DNA of 64,000 nt, taken from Winslowiella toletana. Lineage in GTDB: Bacteria; Pseudomonadota; Gammaproteobacteria; Enterobacterales; Enterobacteriaceae. Of the stretch, positions 9,984-18,520 are shown piece after piece. The stretch's first letter is position 1. Every line of letters starts with the position of its first letter. The notes under the pieces were generated by a model. That model had not been told where the DNA came from. It saw only the letters and a program-made list of their open reading frames with translations, and made no database searches. Both the position numbers and the translations under genes were made by a program. The stretch spans positions 3,472,001 through 3,536,000 of the forward strand of contig NZ_JAGGMQ010000001.1 in the NCBI RefSeq assembly GCF_017875465.1, in the 5' to 3' direction.

Positions 9984-10650
9984 TTTATTTTTCTCCTCTA
10001 TTTTTAGCGAGCTTGTTATTTGTTTCATTTGATATAATTATATTGTTAAGGCGTGGGTTAAATAGCAATTTATTAAATCGAACTGGTGAAGATTATTCTG
10101 TCTTTTTTTGAAATGCAACAGGATTTTTATTGGGTGGTCTTTCCAAAAAATAAACAGATAATGGTTTTTGCTTGTTTTTTTTACCCTCTCGATTAACTGA
10201 GTTCTTCGGCGTGCCTGGTGTTGTTATTTTTTATGTTTATATTAATCAATGGCGTGATGGGTGTTTTGCGCGCGATAATTAATTTCAATAAGAGTAATTA
10301 CCAGAATATATATTTATCCTGTGGCGTCAGGTACAGGCTCTGCGTAAATTACAAAATTAAAAGTTAAACTTGTAATTACTGTATAATCCGGTGAGATGGC
10401 TGCCGTGATAACATACAGCGATTTTCTCCCTGCAGTTGCATCATTAATCTCAGCATAACCAGCGATGAGGTTATGCTGAGCAGTGTGACTTTATCATTAT
10501 CAAATGATGATACCGGAATGCGCGACGTGTTCGGGCCGATAAAGCTGACGCCACGCGGGCAGTGCAGGACGCTGCCCGATAATCAGACCATCCCCCTTGC
10601 CTGATGCCCCGACAATGCTACGATGGCCTAAAACCATCGTGGTGTTAATA
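9984..10650. other. AT-rich intergenic region, no gene seen
   Basis: 667 bp between the divergent coiled-coil and lipoprotein genes. About 10020-10390 is markedly AT-rich with no long open frame. It contains a perfect TATAAT at 10382-10387, a perfect 12-bp inverted repeat at 10449-10480, and a 7-bp hairpin at 10620-10640 just before the lipoprotein start. Only reading frames of about 20 codons exist behind the TATAAT, and none looks like a gene. Confidence 0.7.
10449..10480. repeat. Perfect 12-bp inverted repeat
   Basis: CTCAGCATAACC (10449-10460) and GGTTATGCTGAG (10469-10480) with an 8-nt loop. It has no following T run, so it is a weak terminator; it could be a structured RNA element or a protein site. 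A TATAAT hexamer lies 62 bp upstream of it. Confidence 0.8.
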
Positions 10651-10956
10651 ATGAAATCACTGTTACCCGTCTTAATGATTTTACTGCTGCTTACAGGATG
10701 CGTCTCTTCCGTGGGCCAGGACTTTGACGATGCAAAATTAAGTCAAATTCGTAAAGGGCAGTCGACAAAATCTGATCTTATTGCCCTGTTCGGCCAGCCA
10801 GCCACCGATACGCCTTACCCGGAAGGCAACACGATTCTGGTCTGGAACTGGAGTCAGGCCAGAGCGATGAACACCACCTCCGGCAAAACGCTGACCATCA
10901 AACTGGATAATGGCAGGGTTGAAAGCTATTCGGTAAGTAAAACGTCGATGGAGTAA
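10651..10956 (+). CDS. Small SmpA/BamE-like lipoprotein
   Basis: 101-residue predicted lipoprotein: signal peptide with lipobox LLTGC (Cys at about residue 16) and no Asp at +2, which suggests outer-membrane sorting. The mature part has LSQIRKGQSTKSDLIALFGQPA, the typical first helix-turn of the SmpA/OmlA/BamE fold, then strands ending ILVWNWS and LTIKLDNGRVESYSV. The ATG at 10651 is chosen because it begins the signal peptide. Too short and divergent to be BamE itself; relatives are small stress-related lipoproteins of unknown role. Confidence 0.75.
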   Translation: MKSLLPVLMILLLLTGCVSSVGQDFDDAKLSQIRKGQSTKSDLIALFGQPATDTPYPEGNTILVWNWSQARAMNTTSGKTLTIKLDNGRVESYSVSKTSME

Positions 10957-10981
10957 AATCAGGCTTTCACTGGAGGAGTGC

Positions 10982-11395
10982 ATGTTAAAAAATCTAAACC
11001 ATCTTACCCTCGCGGTTTCAGACTTATCACAGAGCCTGGACTTTTATCATCATCTGCTGGGCTTGCAGTTACATGCATACTGGGATAACGGCGCTTATCT
11101 CACCTGTGGCGATCTCTGGCTGTGTTTGTCGGTTGATCCGCTTCGTCGTCCGTTGAATGCTGAAGAGAGCGACTATACTCATTACGCCTTCACAATTGAT
11201 CGACAGGATTTTCAGCAGTTTGTGCTGGGTCTTGAGCAGGCAAAGATCAGCATATGGAAACGCAACAAAAGTGAAGGGGAGTCCTGTTACTTCCTCGACC
11301 CGGACGGCCATAAACTGGAAGTCCATGTCGGTGGTTTGCCGGAGCGCCTGGCGGCCTGTCGTCAGCAGCCTTATGCGGGCATGGTGTTTAGTTAG
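10982..11395 (+). CDS. fosA: Fosfomycin-inactivating glutathione transferase FosA
   Basis: Metal- and K+-dependent enzyme that opens the fosfomycin epoxide with glutathione; cytosolic, vicinal-oxygen-chelate fold, 137 residues. Matches chromosomal FosA proteins of Enterobacterales throughout: NHLTLAVSDL at the start, GAYLTCGDLWLCLS, ESDYTHYAF, KSEGESCYFLDPDGHKLEVH, and ARLAACR-like plus YAGMVF at the end. Metal ligands His7, His67 and Glu113 are all present, as is Thr9. GGAGG precedes the ATG by 5 nt. It lies 25 bp behind the lipoprotein gene and may be cotranscribed. Expected to confer some intrinsic fosfomycin tolerance. Confidence 0.93.
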   Translation: MLKNLNHLTLAVSDLSQSLDFYHHLLGLQLHAYWDNGAYLTCGDLWLCLSVDPLRRPLNAEESDYTHYAFTIDRQDFQQFVLGLEQAKISIWKRNKSEGESCYFLDPDGHKLEVHVGGLPERLAACRQQPYAGMVFS

Positions 11396-11418
11396 TCTGC
11401 ACTGTTGTTGTGCGGTTA

Positions 11419-11739
11419 TTACGACTCTTTCTTCGCTTGCTCAACGCGCATATCAATGATCATTGCGGTAAGTTTATCGAGTTTCTCATCAGTTTTGCTA
11501 CTGATGGCATCAATTTTTGCATCAAGCCTGGCACCCATGGCATCAATTTTGTCGTTAAGGCGGTGGAAATCTTCTCTGGTGTCTGCCCTGAGCGTGGAGA
11601 CTTCCGATCTCACCTCCGATATCTGTCCCTGAAGGTTAAAGTAAATTGTCCAGGCACCTAATGCGATAATGCCCAGGGCGCCAACTGCAACGTTGAGCGC
11701 ACTCCAGAAAGTTAAGGGAGAGTCAGGGTCAAAAATCAT
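11419..11739 (-). CDS. Membrane-anchored coiled-coil protein (short paralog)
   Basis: 106-residue paralog of the 9540-9983 product; function unknown. The N-terminal FWSALNVAVGALGIIALGAWTIYF membrane segment, the QGQISEVRSEVSTLRADTREDFHRLNDKI helix and the SSKTDEKLDKLTAMI end are nearly identical to the long copy, but only one DAMGARL-DAKI hendecad is kept. Nucleotide identity across the 5' half is also high, so duplication or gene conversion is recent. The ribosome site is weak. The two copies flank the lipoprotein-fosA pair in the same orientation. Confidence 0.75.
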   Translation of the reverse strand: MIFDPDSPLTFWSALNVAVGALGIIALGAWTIYFNLQGQISEVRSEVSTLRADTREDFHRLNDKIDAMGARLDAKIDAISSKTDEKLDKLTAMIIDMRVEQAKKES

Positions 11740-12051
11740 TTAATTTATCTTTTTCTGAAAGGCAATGTAATTACTGGCTAAAACCTGGTGATATAAGTTG
11801 TTATCACGTTATTTTAATGCTTTAAGTAACGATGATTTTATTCTCCAGGGGGGAGGATAAAAACCTATATTTGACTGAAAACTGTATTCACCCCCGCATA
11901 CCTGGTACGCGAACCATCCCTGTCAGGATAAATTTGTTAAACCTTTTTAACATTCGCTTGCGCTATTTTCATCTGCGTGGAAAATAATCGCTACTGAATG
12001 TCTGACTCCATGTAAGCTTATCACCACCTGACATCAGATTAAGGATAATGT
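11740..12051. other. Intergenic region, nothing recognised
   Basis: 312 bp between the divergent coiled-coil and HEAT-repeat genes. AT-rich, without a convincing hairpin, small gene or RNA; promoters for both genes must lie here but no strong hexamer pair was identified. Confidence 0.6.
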
Positions 12052-13404
12052 ATGGCCGCAAGCGATTTTTTCTTACAGCGTCAGCTTGATGCACTGATGG
12101 CTGACGCTGCGAATCAGGACTACCGACTGTGGGTAAAGACGGAGCATCATCCGGTAAAACGTCTTGAGCAATTAGCCCGCCATTATAACGGCCGTATCCG
12201 GCAGCGCGTGGTGCTACGCCTGGGTTATATGCATCAACCTTCATCACTGCCAGCGCTGATTGAGCGGGCCAATGACTGGGCTGCTCCGGTTCGTTCAGCC
12301 GCGCGCCAGAGCATTCGGCGATATATCACGCAGCAGGATGCCGGGCTACTGGTCGATTGTCTGCCCGATTTTTACCGGCTACTCAACGGTGAACGGGACG
12401 ATCATCAGCGGCTGGTAGATGAAGTAATCCAATTTTTATCTTTGCCGCAGCATCAGCAGAGGCTGCTGGATGGCGTCTGCGTTGCTCATAAAAACATTGC
12501 CCGGATTGCGACACAAGTGCTGATTGAACAACAGCTTTTCCCGCCGGGGAAGATTTTTCAGCAGGCCAGCCTGCAGCAGGATTGTATGGTCAGACTGATG
12601 GCTGCCAGAGCAGTTCTTAGCAGCTGCGCGGCCGTAACCACTGAAAGAATGCAGGAACTGCTCAGCGATAGTTACCCACCCATCAAACAGTTAGCGCTGC
12701 ATTACGTTATTAACCAGAAAACAGAGGTGTCGCTGCCGCTACTGCGTGTGTTACTGCTGGATCGCAACGAACTGGTACGCAAGCGTGCGGCCCGGCTGCT
12801 GAAAGCGGGTGGGTGGTCACCGACAGAACATTATCTGACGGTGTTTAATGATACTGGCCGCAAGGTGACTGAAAGGAGCGTGGCGCTGCTCGGTCTGGAT
12901 GAGCAAAAATATCTTCCGGTGGAGGCGCTGGCATTAAATAGTCTGAACAGCCAGCAGCCGGGGATGTACAGGGTGGCTTTGCGGGTAATTGTCAGGCATC
13001 AGCAACAGGAGGCGCGGGAAATATTACTTGAGGCAATCTCCTGCCCATCGTCAGCTATTGGGCGGATGGCTTGCCGGCAATTTATCAAACTTAAACTTTT
13101 TCTCCGGCCAGGCGAGCTTCAACAGGTGCTGGATACGCATCCCTGCGCCGATCGTCAACGGCTTTGTCTGGCTCTGACCAGCAGTTTAAACCTGTGGGAT
13201 AGTCTGATTTTCCTGCTCTACAATGCAGCGATTTTTGAGAAGTCATTAACGCAACAGGCGCTCAGCGGCTGGAAAGTCAGAGCGAACCGTGGTGGAACGC
13301 AGCCTGACGCAAGGCAAAAAAGAGAATTACTGGTTCTGCTTGATAGCTGTGGTGATGATTTATTCAAAGGTAAAGATTATCTGCAGCAGTTGTTATCGTC
13401 ATAG
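12052..13404 (+). CDS. HEAT-repeat protein of unknown function
   Basis: 450 residues made almost entirely of paired helices. Recurrent HEAT/armadillo-like units are visible (for example residues 43-75 with RIRQRVVLRLGYMHQ, 78-110 with DWAAPVRSAARQSIRRY, 150-190, and 235-260 with DRNELVRKRAARLLKAGG). No signal peptide, membrane segment or catalytic motif is apparent, so it is probably a cytosolic scaffold. It stands alone between the coiled-coil gene and a LysR gene, in the variable zone behind thrW. I do not recognise a named family. Confidence 0.7.
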   Translation: MAASDFFLQRQLDALMADAANQDYRLWVKTEHHPVKRLEQLARHYNGRIRQRVVLRLGYMHQPSSLPALIERANDWAAPVRSAARQSIRRYITQQDAGLLVDCLPDFYRLLNGERDDHQRLVDEVIQFLSLPQHQQRLLDGVCVAHKNIARIATQVLIEQQLFPPGKIFQQASLQQDCMVRLMAARAVLSSCAAVTTERMQELLSDSYPPIKQLALHYVINQKTEVSLPLLRVLLLDRNELVRKRAARLLKAGGWSPTEHYLTVFNDTGRKVTERSVALLGLDEQKYLPVEALALNSLNSQQPGMYRVALRVIVRHQQQEAREILLEAISCPSSAIGRMACRQFIKLKLFLRPGELQQVLDTHPCADRQRLCLALTSSLNLWDSLIFLLYNAAIFEKSLTQQALSGWKVRANRGGTQPDARQKRELLVLLDSCGDDLFKGKDYLQQLLSS

Positions 13405-13441
13405 TTAGCGGCGGGGCAATGCCCCATTCCGGTGCATCTCT

Positions 13442-14392
13442 TTAACCAATCCCCAGCGCATCCATAAACAGCGTGATCAGCTGATTGATCTTACGCCCTT
13501 TTTTAATTATCAGGCAGAAGGGCGTTTTAACCTGAAGTTCATCTGGCCCAATCGCGCGCATTTTTTTCTCCTGCACATAATGCTCAGCATAGTGCGCCGG
13601 AAGGTAGCCAATAAAATGTCCGGTAAGGATCAGCATCGCCACCGCCTCAACCTGCACAGCCTGAATTTTACTGCTGCTAAAGGCAAACAGCTTATTGTTA
13701 TGGCGATGCGTGACATAGGTGTGATTAATGATTTTTTGATTCTTTAATATTTCGAGGCTGATGCTGGTGTTTTCCTGTGAAAATAAGGGGTGCTGATTAC
13801 TGCAATATAAATGCGAGGTTTCGGTATAAATAGAATAATAATCAAATTCACTTTTTTTATCATATACCGGCGCAATGGCGCAATTAAACCGCTCCTCATT
13901 TAATCCCTTTTCTATATCATCAAGATGGGCGGTTTGCAGGCGGATGTTTACTTTTGGTGCAGCGTTATGTAGCTGTTGCACCGCTTTGGTTACCGGCGAT
14001 TGTGAGTCAGAAATCGTGTTGTCCACCACGCTGATATTCAGGTCGCCCAGCACCTCATTGCGGCTGTTGTGCAGGCGTTCACGAAAATTATTCAGAGAGG
14101 CGAACAGCTCCAGCGTGGCCTGATAAACCGTGACGCCATATTCGGTCAGCTCAAAGCCCTCACGCCCGCGGCTGCACAGAGTCATTCCCAGACGGATCTC
14201 CAAATCGGAAAGCTGTTTGCTGATCGCCGCCAGACCAATATTCAGTTCATGACTGGCCGAGGTCAGGCCGCCCGAATCTACCACGCATTTAAATACACGT
14301 AATAACTTCAGATCGACATTGTTAATGGACATTGATGAATTATCGCTGCGCGCATAATTCATGTTTCCTGTGTTGGAAACCTTACTTTCCAT
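13442..14392 (-). CDS. LysR-family regulator, likely of catabolic cluster A
   Basis: Transcription factor, up to 316 residues. The winged helix-turn-helix is near residues 28-85 (VDLKLLRVFKCVVDSGG, then SASHELNIGLAAISKQLSDLE) followed by LCSRGREGFELTEYG. An alternative start at 14359 sits directly behind AGGAAA and would remove 11 residues. The C-terminal half is the periplasmic-binding-like effector domain. It is divergent from the argH-like gene, the usual arrangement for a LysR regulator and its target. Its LCxRGxxGFxLTxxG block is shared with the LysR proteins at 23827 and 48218, marking one subfamily that recurs with ureohydrolase clusters in this window. Confidence 0.88.
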   Translation of the reverse strand: MESKVSNTGNMNYARSDNSSMSINNVDLKLLRVFKCVVDSGGLTSASHELNIGLAAISKQLSDLEIRLGMTLCSRGREGFELTEYGVTVYQATLELFASLNNFRERLHNSRNEVLGDLNISVVDNTISDSQSPVTKAVQQLHNAAPKVNIRLQTAHLDDIEKGLNEERFNCAIAPVYDKKSEFDYYSIYTETSHLYCSNQHPLFSQENTSISLEILKNQKIINHTYVTHRHNNKLFAFSSSKIQAVQVEAVAMLILTGHFIGYLPAHYAEHYVQEKKMRAIGPDELQVKTPFCLIIKKGRKINQLITLFMDALGIG

Positions 14393-14563
14393 AATAAATA
14401 TTCAACCCCGGAAGAAATACAGTGAAAGTAAGAGTGAACCTGAATTAGCCGCTAATTACCAGCTGGCAAATTAAAATAACTTTTAATTATCACTCGCACC
14501 CCGGTCAGAGGATTTCCTTATTTTATGACGACAGGGGTGAAACCGCGCAATGAGAGAGGAATT

Positions 14564-15991
14564 ATGTCTGACAGTGCCGATCGTTTATGGGGTGCCCGTT
14601 TTAAAACTCCGCCTGCTGCCGCCTTAACCGCGCTGTCGCGCAGCCCTGAGTACTATTTTGCTCTGGCTCCGTACGATCTGGCTGGCTGCCGGGCGCATGC
14701 TCACGAACTTCAGCGCGCTGGCCTGCTGAGCGAGGCGGAAACCAGCGAAATGATCGCTGCTATCGACCTGCTGGATGCTGACTATCGTGCCGGGAAAGTG
14801 GATCCGATTTATGCCGATGAAGACGTGCATACCTTTATCGAACGTGCGCTGACTGAACGCCTTGGCGCGCTGGGCGGCAAACTGCGTGCCGGACGTTCGC
14901 GCAACGATCAGACGGTGAACGATCTGCGCCTCTACCTGCGCGACAATGTACGCCGGATTACTACCGCTTTGCTGGCTCTGCAACAGGCGCTGGTCAGCCA
15001 GGCCGAACAGCATGCCAGCACCATTGCGCCGGGCTTTACTCATCTGCAGCAGGCGCAGCCGATTGTATTTGGCCATCAGTTAATGGCTCATGCGCAATCT
15101 TTCTCGCGCGATATTGAACGTATTCAGGACTGGGATAACCGCAGCGCTTTCTCACCGCTGGGCGCCGCCGCGATGGCCGGTTCCGCGATTGCCCGCCGTC
15201 CGGAGCTGGCGGCGCAGGAGCTGGGGTATCGCGCGCCGTGCGAGAACTCGATTGATGCTGTCGCCAGCCGCGATTATGTCGCCGAATTCCTGTTTATCAC
15301 CAGCATGATTGGCGTCAATCTGTCGCGCATCAGCGAGGAGATCTGTCTGTGGACCTCACGCCAGTTCCGCTGGGTTGAGATCAGCGACAGCTACGCCACT
15401 GGCAGTTCAATTATGCCGCAGAAGAAAAATCCGGATATCGCCGAGCTGACGCGTGGCCGCAGTGGCCGCCTGATCGGCAATCTGACGGCAATGCTCGCCA
15501 CCATGAAAGCGATGCCGCTCTCCTATAACCGCGATCTTAGTGAAGACAAACGCAGCGCCATCGATTCGGTGGACACGCTGCTGCTGGTACTGCCTGCGAT
15601 GGCTGGCATGATTGAAACCATGAAGGTTAATGAGGCGGAACTGCTGGCGCAGGCGCCGGAAGGTTTCACCCTGGCGACCGAAGTGGCCGACTGGCTGGCA
15701 ATGCGCGGCGTGCCGTTTAAAGAAGCCCATGAAATTACCGGCAAGCTGGTGCAGCTGTGTGAATTCCATGGTCATGGCCTCTCCGATCTGACCGATCAGC
15801 AGCTGGCGGAAGTGGATGCGCGCCTGACGCCTGAAGTGCGCACGGCGCTGACGCTGGAAGCCGCTATCCATTCACGCGACGGTTTCGGCGGCACCGCGCC
15901 AGCGCGCGTCAGTGAGCAGATTGAGCGTCTGAAAGGGCGTATTCAGCAGCAGGCCGAGTGGGTGAGTGCTTACAAGGGCCCTCGTCTGTAA
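14564..15991 (+). CDS. Argininosuccinate lyase-like C-N lyase (catabolic paralog)
   Basis: Fumarase/aspartase-superfamily enzyme cleaving an N-succinyl (dicarboxyethyl) group to fumarate. The ATG at 14564 behind GAGAGAGG gives 475 residues, slightly longer than E. coli ArgH (457). Active-site blocks are intact: SRND at 112-115, THLQQAQP from 159, and the mobile signature loop GSSIMPQKKNP at 280-290. Its place at the head of an ABC-importer/hydrolase operon with its own LysR, away from argCBGH genes, argues for a catabolic substrate rather than arginine synthesis; related lyases act on iminodisuccinate or ethylenediamine-disuccinate. The real substrate is unknown. Confidence 0.85.
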   Translation: MSDSADRLWGARFKTPPAAALTALSRSPEYYFALAPYDLAGCRAHAHELQRAGLLSEAETSEMIAAIDLLDADYRAGKVDPIYADEDVHTFIERALTERLGALGGKLRAGRSRNDQTVNDLRLYLRDNVRRITTALLALQQALVSQAEQHASTIAPGFTHLQQAQPIVFGHQLMAHAQSFSRDIERIQDWDNRSAFSPLGAAAMAGSAIARRPELAAQELGYRAPCENSIDAVASRDYVAEFLFITSMIGVNLSRISEEICLWTSRQFRWVEISDSYATGSSIMPQKKNPDIAELTRGRSGRLIGNLTAMLATMKAMPLSYNRDLSEDKRSAIDSVDTLLLVLPAMAGMIETMKVNEAELLAQAPEGFTLATEVADWLAMRGVPFKEAHEITGKLVQLCEFHGHGLSDLTDQQLAEVDARLTPEVRTALTLEAAIHSRDGFGGTAPARVSEQIERLKGRIQQQAEWVSAYKGPRL

Positions 15992-16019
15992 ACCCTTAGC
16001 ATTGAACCCCGGAGCCGCA

Positions 16020-16898
16020 ATGAACAGTTCGAAAAACGTTAACCTGGCGGGAAGCCGCGAGCAGCCCGAACAGAGTTACGACCTCAAACAGTATCAGGTG
16101 GTGCCGCGTCGTTATTACGGACGAATTACCGCCACGGTGGTGATTATTCTGCTGCTGGCCTCGCTGGTACATGCCTTTTCGCAGGGCAAAATCGAGTGGT
16201 CATTTGTCGGCCAGTTCTTTACCGCGCAGGCGATTCTCGATGGGGTGGTTAACACCCTGGTGATGTCGATTCTGGCGATGGCGCTGGGCATCCTGTTTGG
16301 CGTGGTGGCGGCGATTATGTATATGTCGCCGAACCCGGTGCTGCACTACATCTCTGTGGGCTATGCCTGGGTGTTTCGTGGCACGCCGCTGATCCTGCAA
16401 CTGCTGTTGTGGTTTAACCTGGCGCTGGTGTTTCCGGTGATCTCGATTCCCGGCGTATTCAGCATTGAAACCGTCAATGTAATGACGCCGTTTGTTGCGG
16501 CGCTGCTGGGACTGAGTATCAACCAGGGCGCCTATACCTCTGAGGTGGTGCGCGCCGGGCTGCTGTCGGTGGATACCGGCCAGTATGAAGCGGCGAAGTC
16601 GATCGGTATGCCGCGTCTGCAGGCGCTGCAACGCATCATTCTGCCGCAGGCGATGCGGGTGATTTTACCGCCGGTGGGCAATGAATTTATCAGCATGATT
16701 AAAACCACCAGTCTGGCGAGCATGATCCAGTACTCCGAGCTGCTCTACAACACGCAGAACATCTACTACGCCAATGCGCGCGTAATGGAGCTGCTGTTTG
16801 TAGCCGGTATCTGGTACCTGATTATCGTCACCGTGTTGTCGTTCGGGCAAAGCCGCCTTGAGCGCTACTTCTCTCGCGGCCAGCGCCGCCGTAACTAA
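16020..16898 (+). CDS. Polar amino-acid ABC transporter, permease
   Basis: HisM/GlnP-type inner-membrane permease, 292 residues from the ATG at 16020 (an in-frame start inside the previous gene is not used). A soluble N-terminus of about 35 residues precedes the first helix; the BPD_transp_1 domain spans roughly 70-285 with the ATPase-contact EAA loop EAAKSIGMPRLQALQRIILPQA. Only one permease gene is present, so it presumably acts as a homodimer. It starts 28 bp after the lyase gene and is followed by the ATPase with a 12-bp gap. Confidence 0.92.
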   Translation: MNSSKNVNLAGSREQPEQSYDLKQYQVVPRRYYGRITATVVIILLLASLVHAFSQGKIEWSFVGQFFTAQAILDGVVNTLVMSILAMALGILFGVVAAIMYMSPNPVLHYISVGYAWVFRGTPLILQLLLWFNLALVFPVISIPGVFSIETVNVMTPFVAALLGLSINQGAYTSEVVRAGLLSVDTGQYEAAKSIGMPRLQALQRIILPQAMRVILPPVGNEFISMIKTTSLASMIQYSELLYNTQNIYYANARVMELLFVAGIWYLIIVTVLSFGQSRLERYFSRGQRRRN

Positions 16899-16910
16899 GG
16901 AGATTACGCG

Positions 16911-17675
16911 ATGAGAAATATCGTCAGAGCGGTTGAGGTAAATAAGTATTTTGACCACTTTCATGCCCTGAAAGACGTCAGTCTGGAAGTTAACTACGGC
17001 GAGGTGATGTGCATTCTCGGTCCGTCCGGCTCCGGTAAAAGCACTTTCCTGCGCTGTATTAATCAGCTGGAAAAGATCGATCAGGGCGGAATCTGGATTG
17101 ATAACGAACTGGCGGGCTATCGCATTGCCGGTAACAAACTGCATTCGCTGAGTGACAAGCAGATTGCCCGTCAGCGTCTGCAAACTGGCATGGTATTCCA
17201 GCGTTTTAACCTGTTTCCGCATAAAACCGCGCTGGAAAACGTGATTGAAGGGCCGATGCACGTCCTGCTGCGTCCCAGACGTGAAGCCACCGAAGAAGGG
17301 ATGGCGCTGCTGGATCGCGTCGGGCTGGCGAATAAAGCCCACGCTTATCCGCAGGCGTTGTCCGGTGGTCAGCAGCAGCGCGTAGCGATTGCCCGCGCGC
17401 TGGCAATGAAACCCAAGCTGATGCTGTTTGATGAGCCAACGTCGGCGCTCGACCCGGAAATGGTCGGCGAGGTGCTGGCCGTTATGCGTACGCTGGCGAA
17501 AGAAGGAACCACCATGGTTGTGGTAACCCATGAAATGGGCTTTGCCCGGGAAGTGGCGAATCAGGTGGTGTTCATGGATGAAGGTCGCATTATCGAGCGC
17601 GGCGCGCCCGAAGACATTTTGCTGAATCCGCAAAATCCGCGGATGCAGAACTTTATCTCCGCCATTCTTCTTTAA
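16911..17675 (+). CDS. Polar amino-acid ABC transporter, ATPase
   Basis: 254-residue cytosolic ATPase of the PAAT family (GlnQ/HisP type). Walker [10 protein letters not shown] near residue 38, Q-loop at FQRFNLF, signature LSGGQQQR near residue 150, Walker [16 protein letters not shown]-loop VVTHEMGF. Forms the importer with the neighbouring permease and binding protein and is cotranscribed with them. Confidence 0.95.
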   Translation: MRNIVRAVEVNKYFDHFHALKDVSLEVNYGEVMCILGPSGSGKSTFLRCINQLEKIDQGGIWIDNELAGYRIAGNKLHSLSDKQIARQRLQTGMVFQRFNLFPHKTALENVIEGPMHVLLRPRREATEEGMALLDRVGLANKAHAYPQALSGGQQQRVAIARALAMKPKLMLFDEPTSALDPEMVGEVLAVMRTLAKEGTTMVVVTHEMGFAREVANQVVFMDEGRIIERGAPEDILLNPQNPRMQNFISAILL

Positions 17676-17696
17676 ACCCTAACCAGGAACATCCAG

Positions 17697-18518
17697 ATGA
17701 AAAAGATTGTGCTTTCTGCCGTTGCCGCCGCTCTGCTGCTGCAATCCACCGCCTGGGCCGCTGAACTGCCAGCGGCGATTAAATCTAAAGGGGAACTGAC
17801 GGTGGCGATTATGCCGAACTACCCGCCGATGGAGTTTAAGGATCCGGCCACCAATACCCTGACTGGCGTTGATGTCGATCTCGGTAACGCCATTGGCGAG
17901 AAGCTGGGCGTCAAAATCAAATGGCAGGAGATCGCCTTTGAACAGATGGTGAATGCTGTGGCGACGAAGCGCGTGGATATGGTGATGTCCGGTATGACCG
18001 ATACTGCTGAGCGGCAGAAAGTGGTCAGCTTTATCGACTATTTCCAGACCGGCCCGCAGTTCTACACCCTGGCGGCACGCAAAGATATCAACACTGCGGC
18101 CGATTTGTGCGGTAAAAAAGTCGGCACCAGCCGTCGTACCACCTTCCCGCAGGAAATTGCCAAATGGAGCGCGGCTAACTGCGAAGCCAAAGGCAAACCG
18201 GCGATTATTGTGGTCGGCGCCGAAGGTACTGCCGATGCGCGCACCCAGCTGCGTCAGCGCCGTCTGGATGGCGCGGTGCAGGGCAGCGAAACCCTGCCTT
18301 ATGTGATGGATCTGGAGAAAAACACCTATAAACCCCTGGATCAGTCGATTGCCTTCCAGCTTACCGGTATGGCGATTGATAAAAATGATCCGGCGCTGAT
18401 TGCCGCAGTACAGGGTGCGGTCAATGATCTGATCGCCGACGGTAGCTACGTCAAAATCCTCAGCAAATGGGGTCTGGCGGATAACGCGATTAAAACCGCG
18501 ACCGTTAACGGGAAATAA
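17697..18518 (+). CDS. Polar amino-acid ABC transporter, periplasmic binding protein
   Basis: 273 residues with a signal peptide (cleavage after STAWA near residue 21) and the SBP_bac_3 fold: LTVAIMPNYPPMEFKDP, GVDVDLGNAIGEKLG, MSGMTDTAERQKVVSFIDYF. These resemble binding proteins for amino acids and related carboxylates. It supplies ligand specificity for the 16020-17675 importer. The ligand cannot be read from the sequence; the adjacent lyase suggests an N-succinyl or guanidino-type amino acid. Confidence 0.92.
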   Translation: MKKIVLSAVAAALLLQSTAWAAELPAAIKSKGELTVAIMPNYPPMEFKDPATNTLTGVDVDLGNAIGEKLGVKIKWQEIAFEQMVNAVATKRVDMVMSGMTDTAERQKVVSFIDYFQTGPQFYTLAARKDINTAADLCGKKVGTSRRTTFPQEIAKWSAANCEAKGKPAIIVVGAEGTADARTQLRQRRLDGAVQGSETLPYVMDLEKNTYKPLDQSIAFQLTGMAIDKNDPALIAAVQGAVNDLIADGSYVKILSKWGLADNAIKTATVNGK

Positions 18519-18520
18519 CC

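Noticed and set aside
10449..10480. Rho-independent terminator
   Set aside because: The stem is perfect, but no T run follows on either strand and no gene ends just before it.
8492..13404. Prophage or integrative element inserted at thrW
   Set aside because: No integrase, phage structural gene or duplicated tRNA end recognised; kept only as an accessory zone.
14564..15991. Housekeeping argininosuccinate lyase argH of arginine biosynthesis
   Set aside because: No argC/B/G nearby, own LysR regulator and an importer operon around it; catabolic paralog is a better explanation, though activity on argininosuccinate is not excluded by the motifs.
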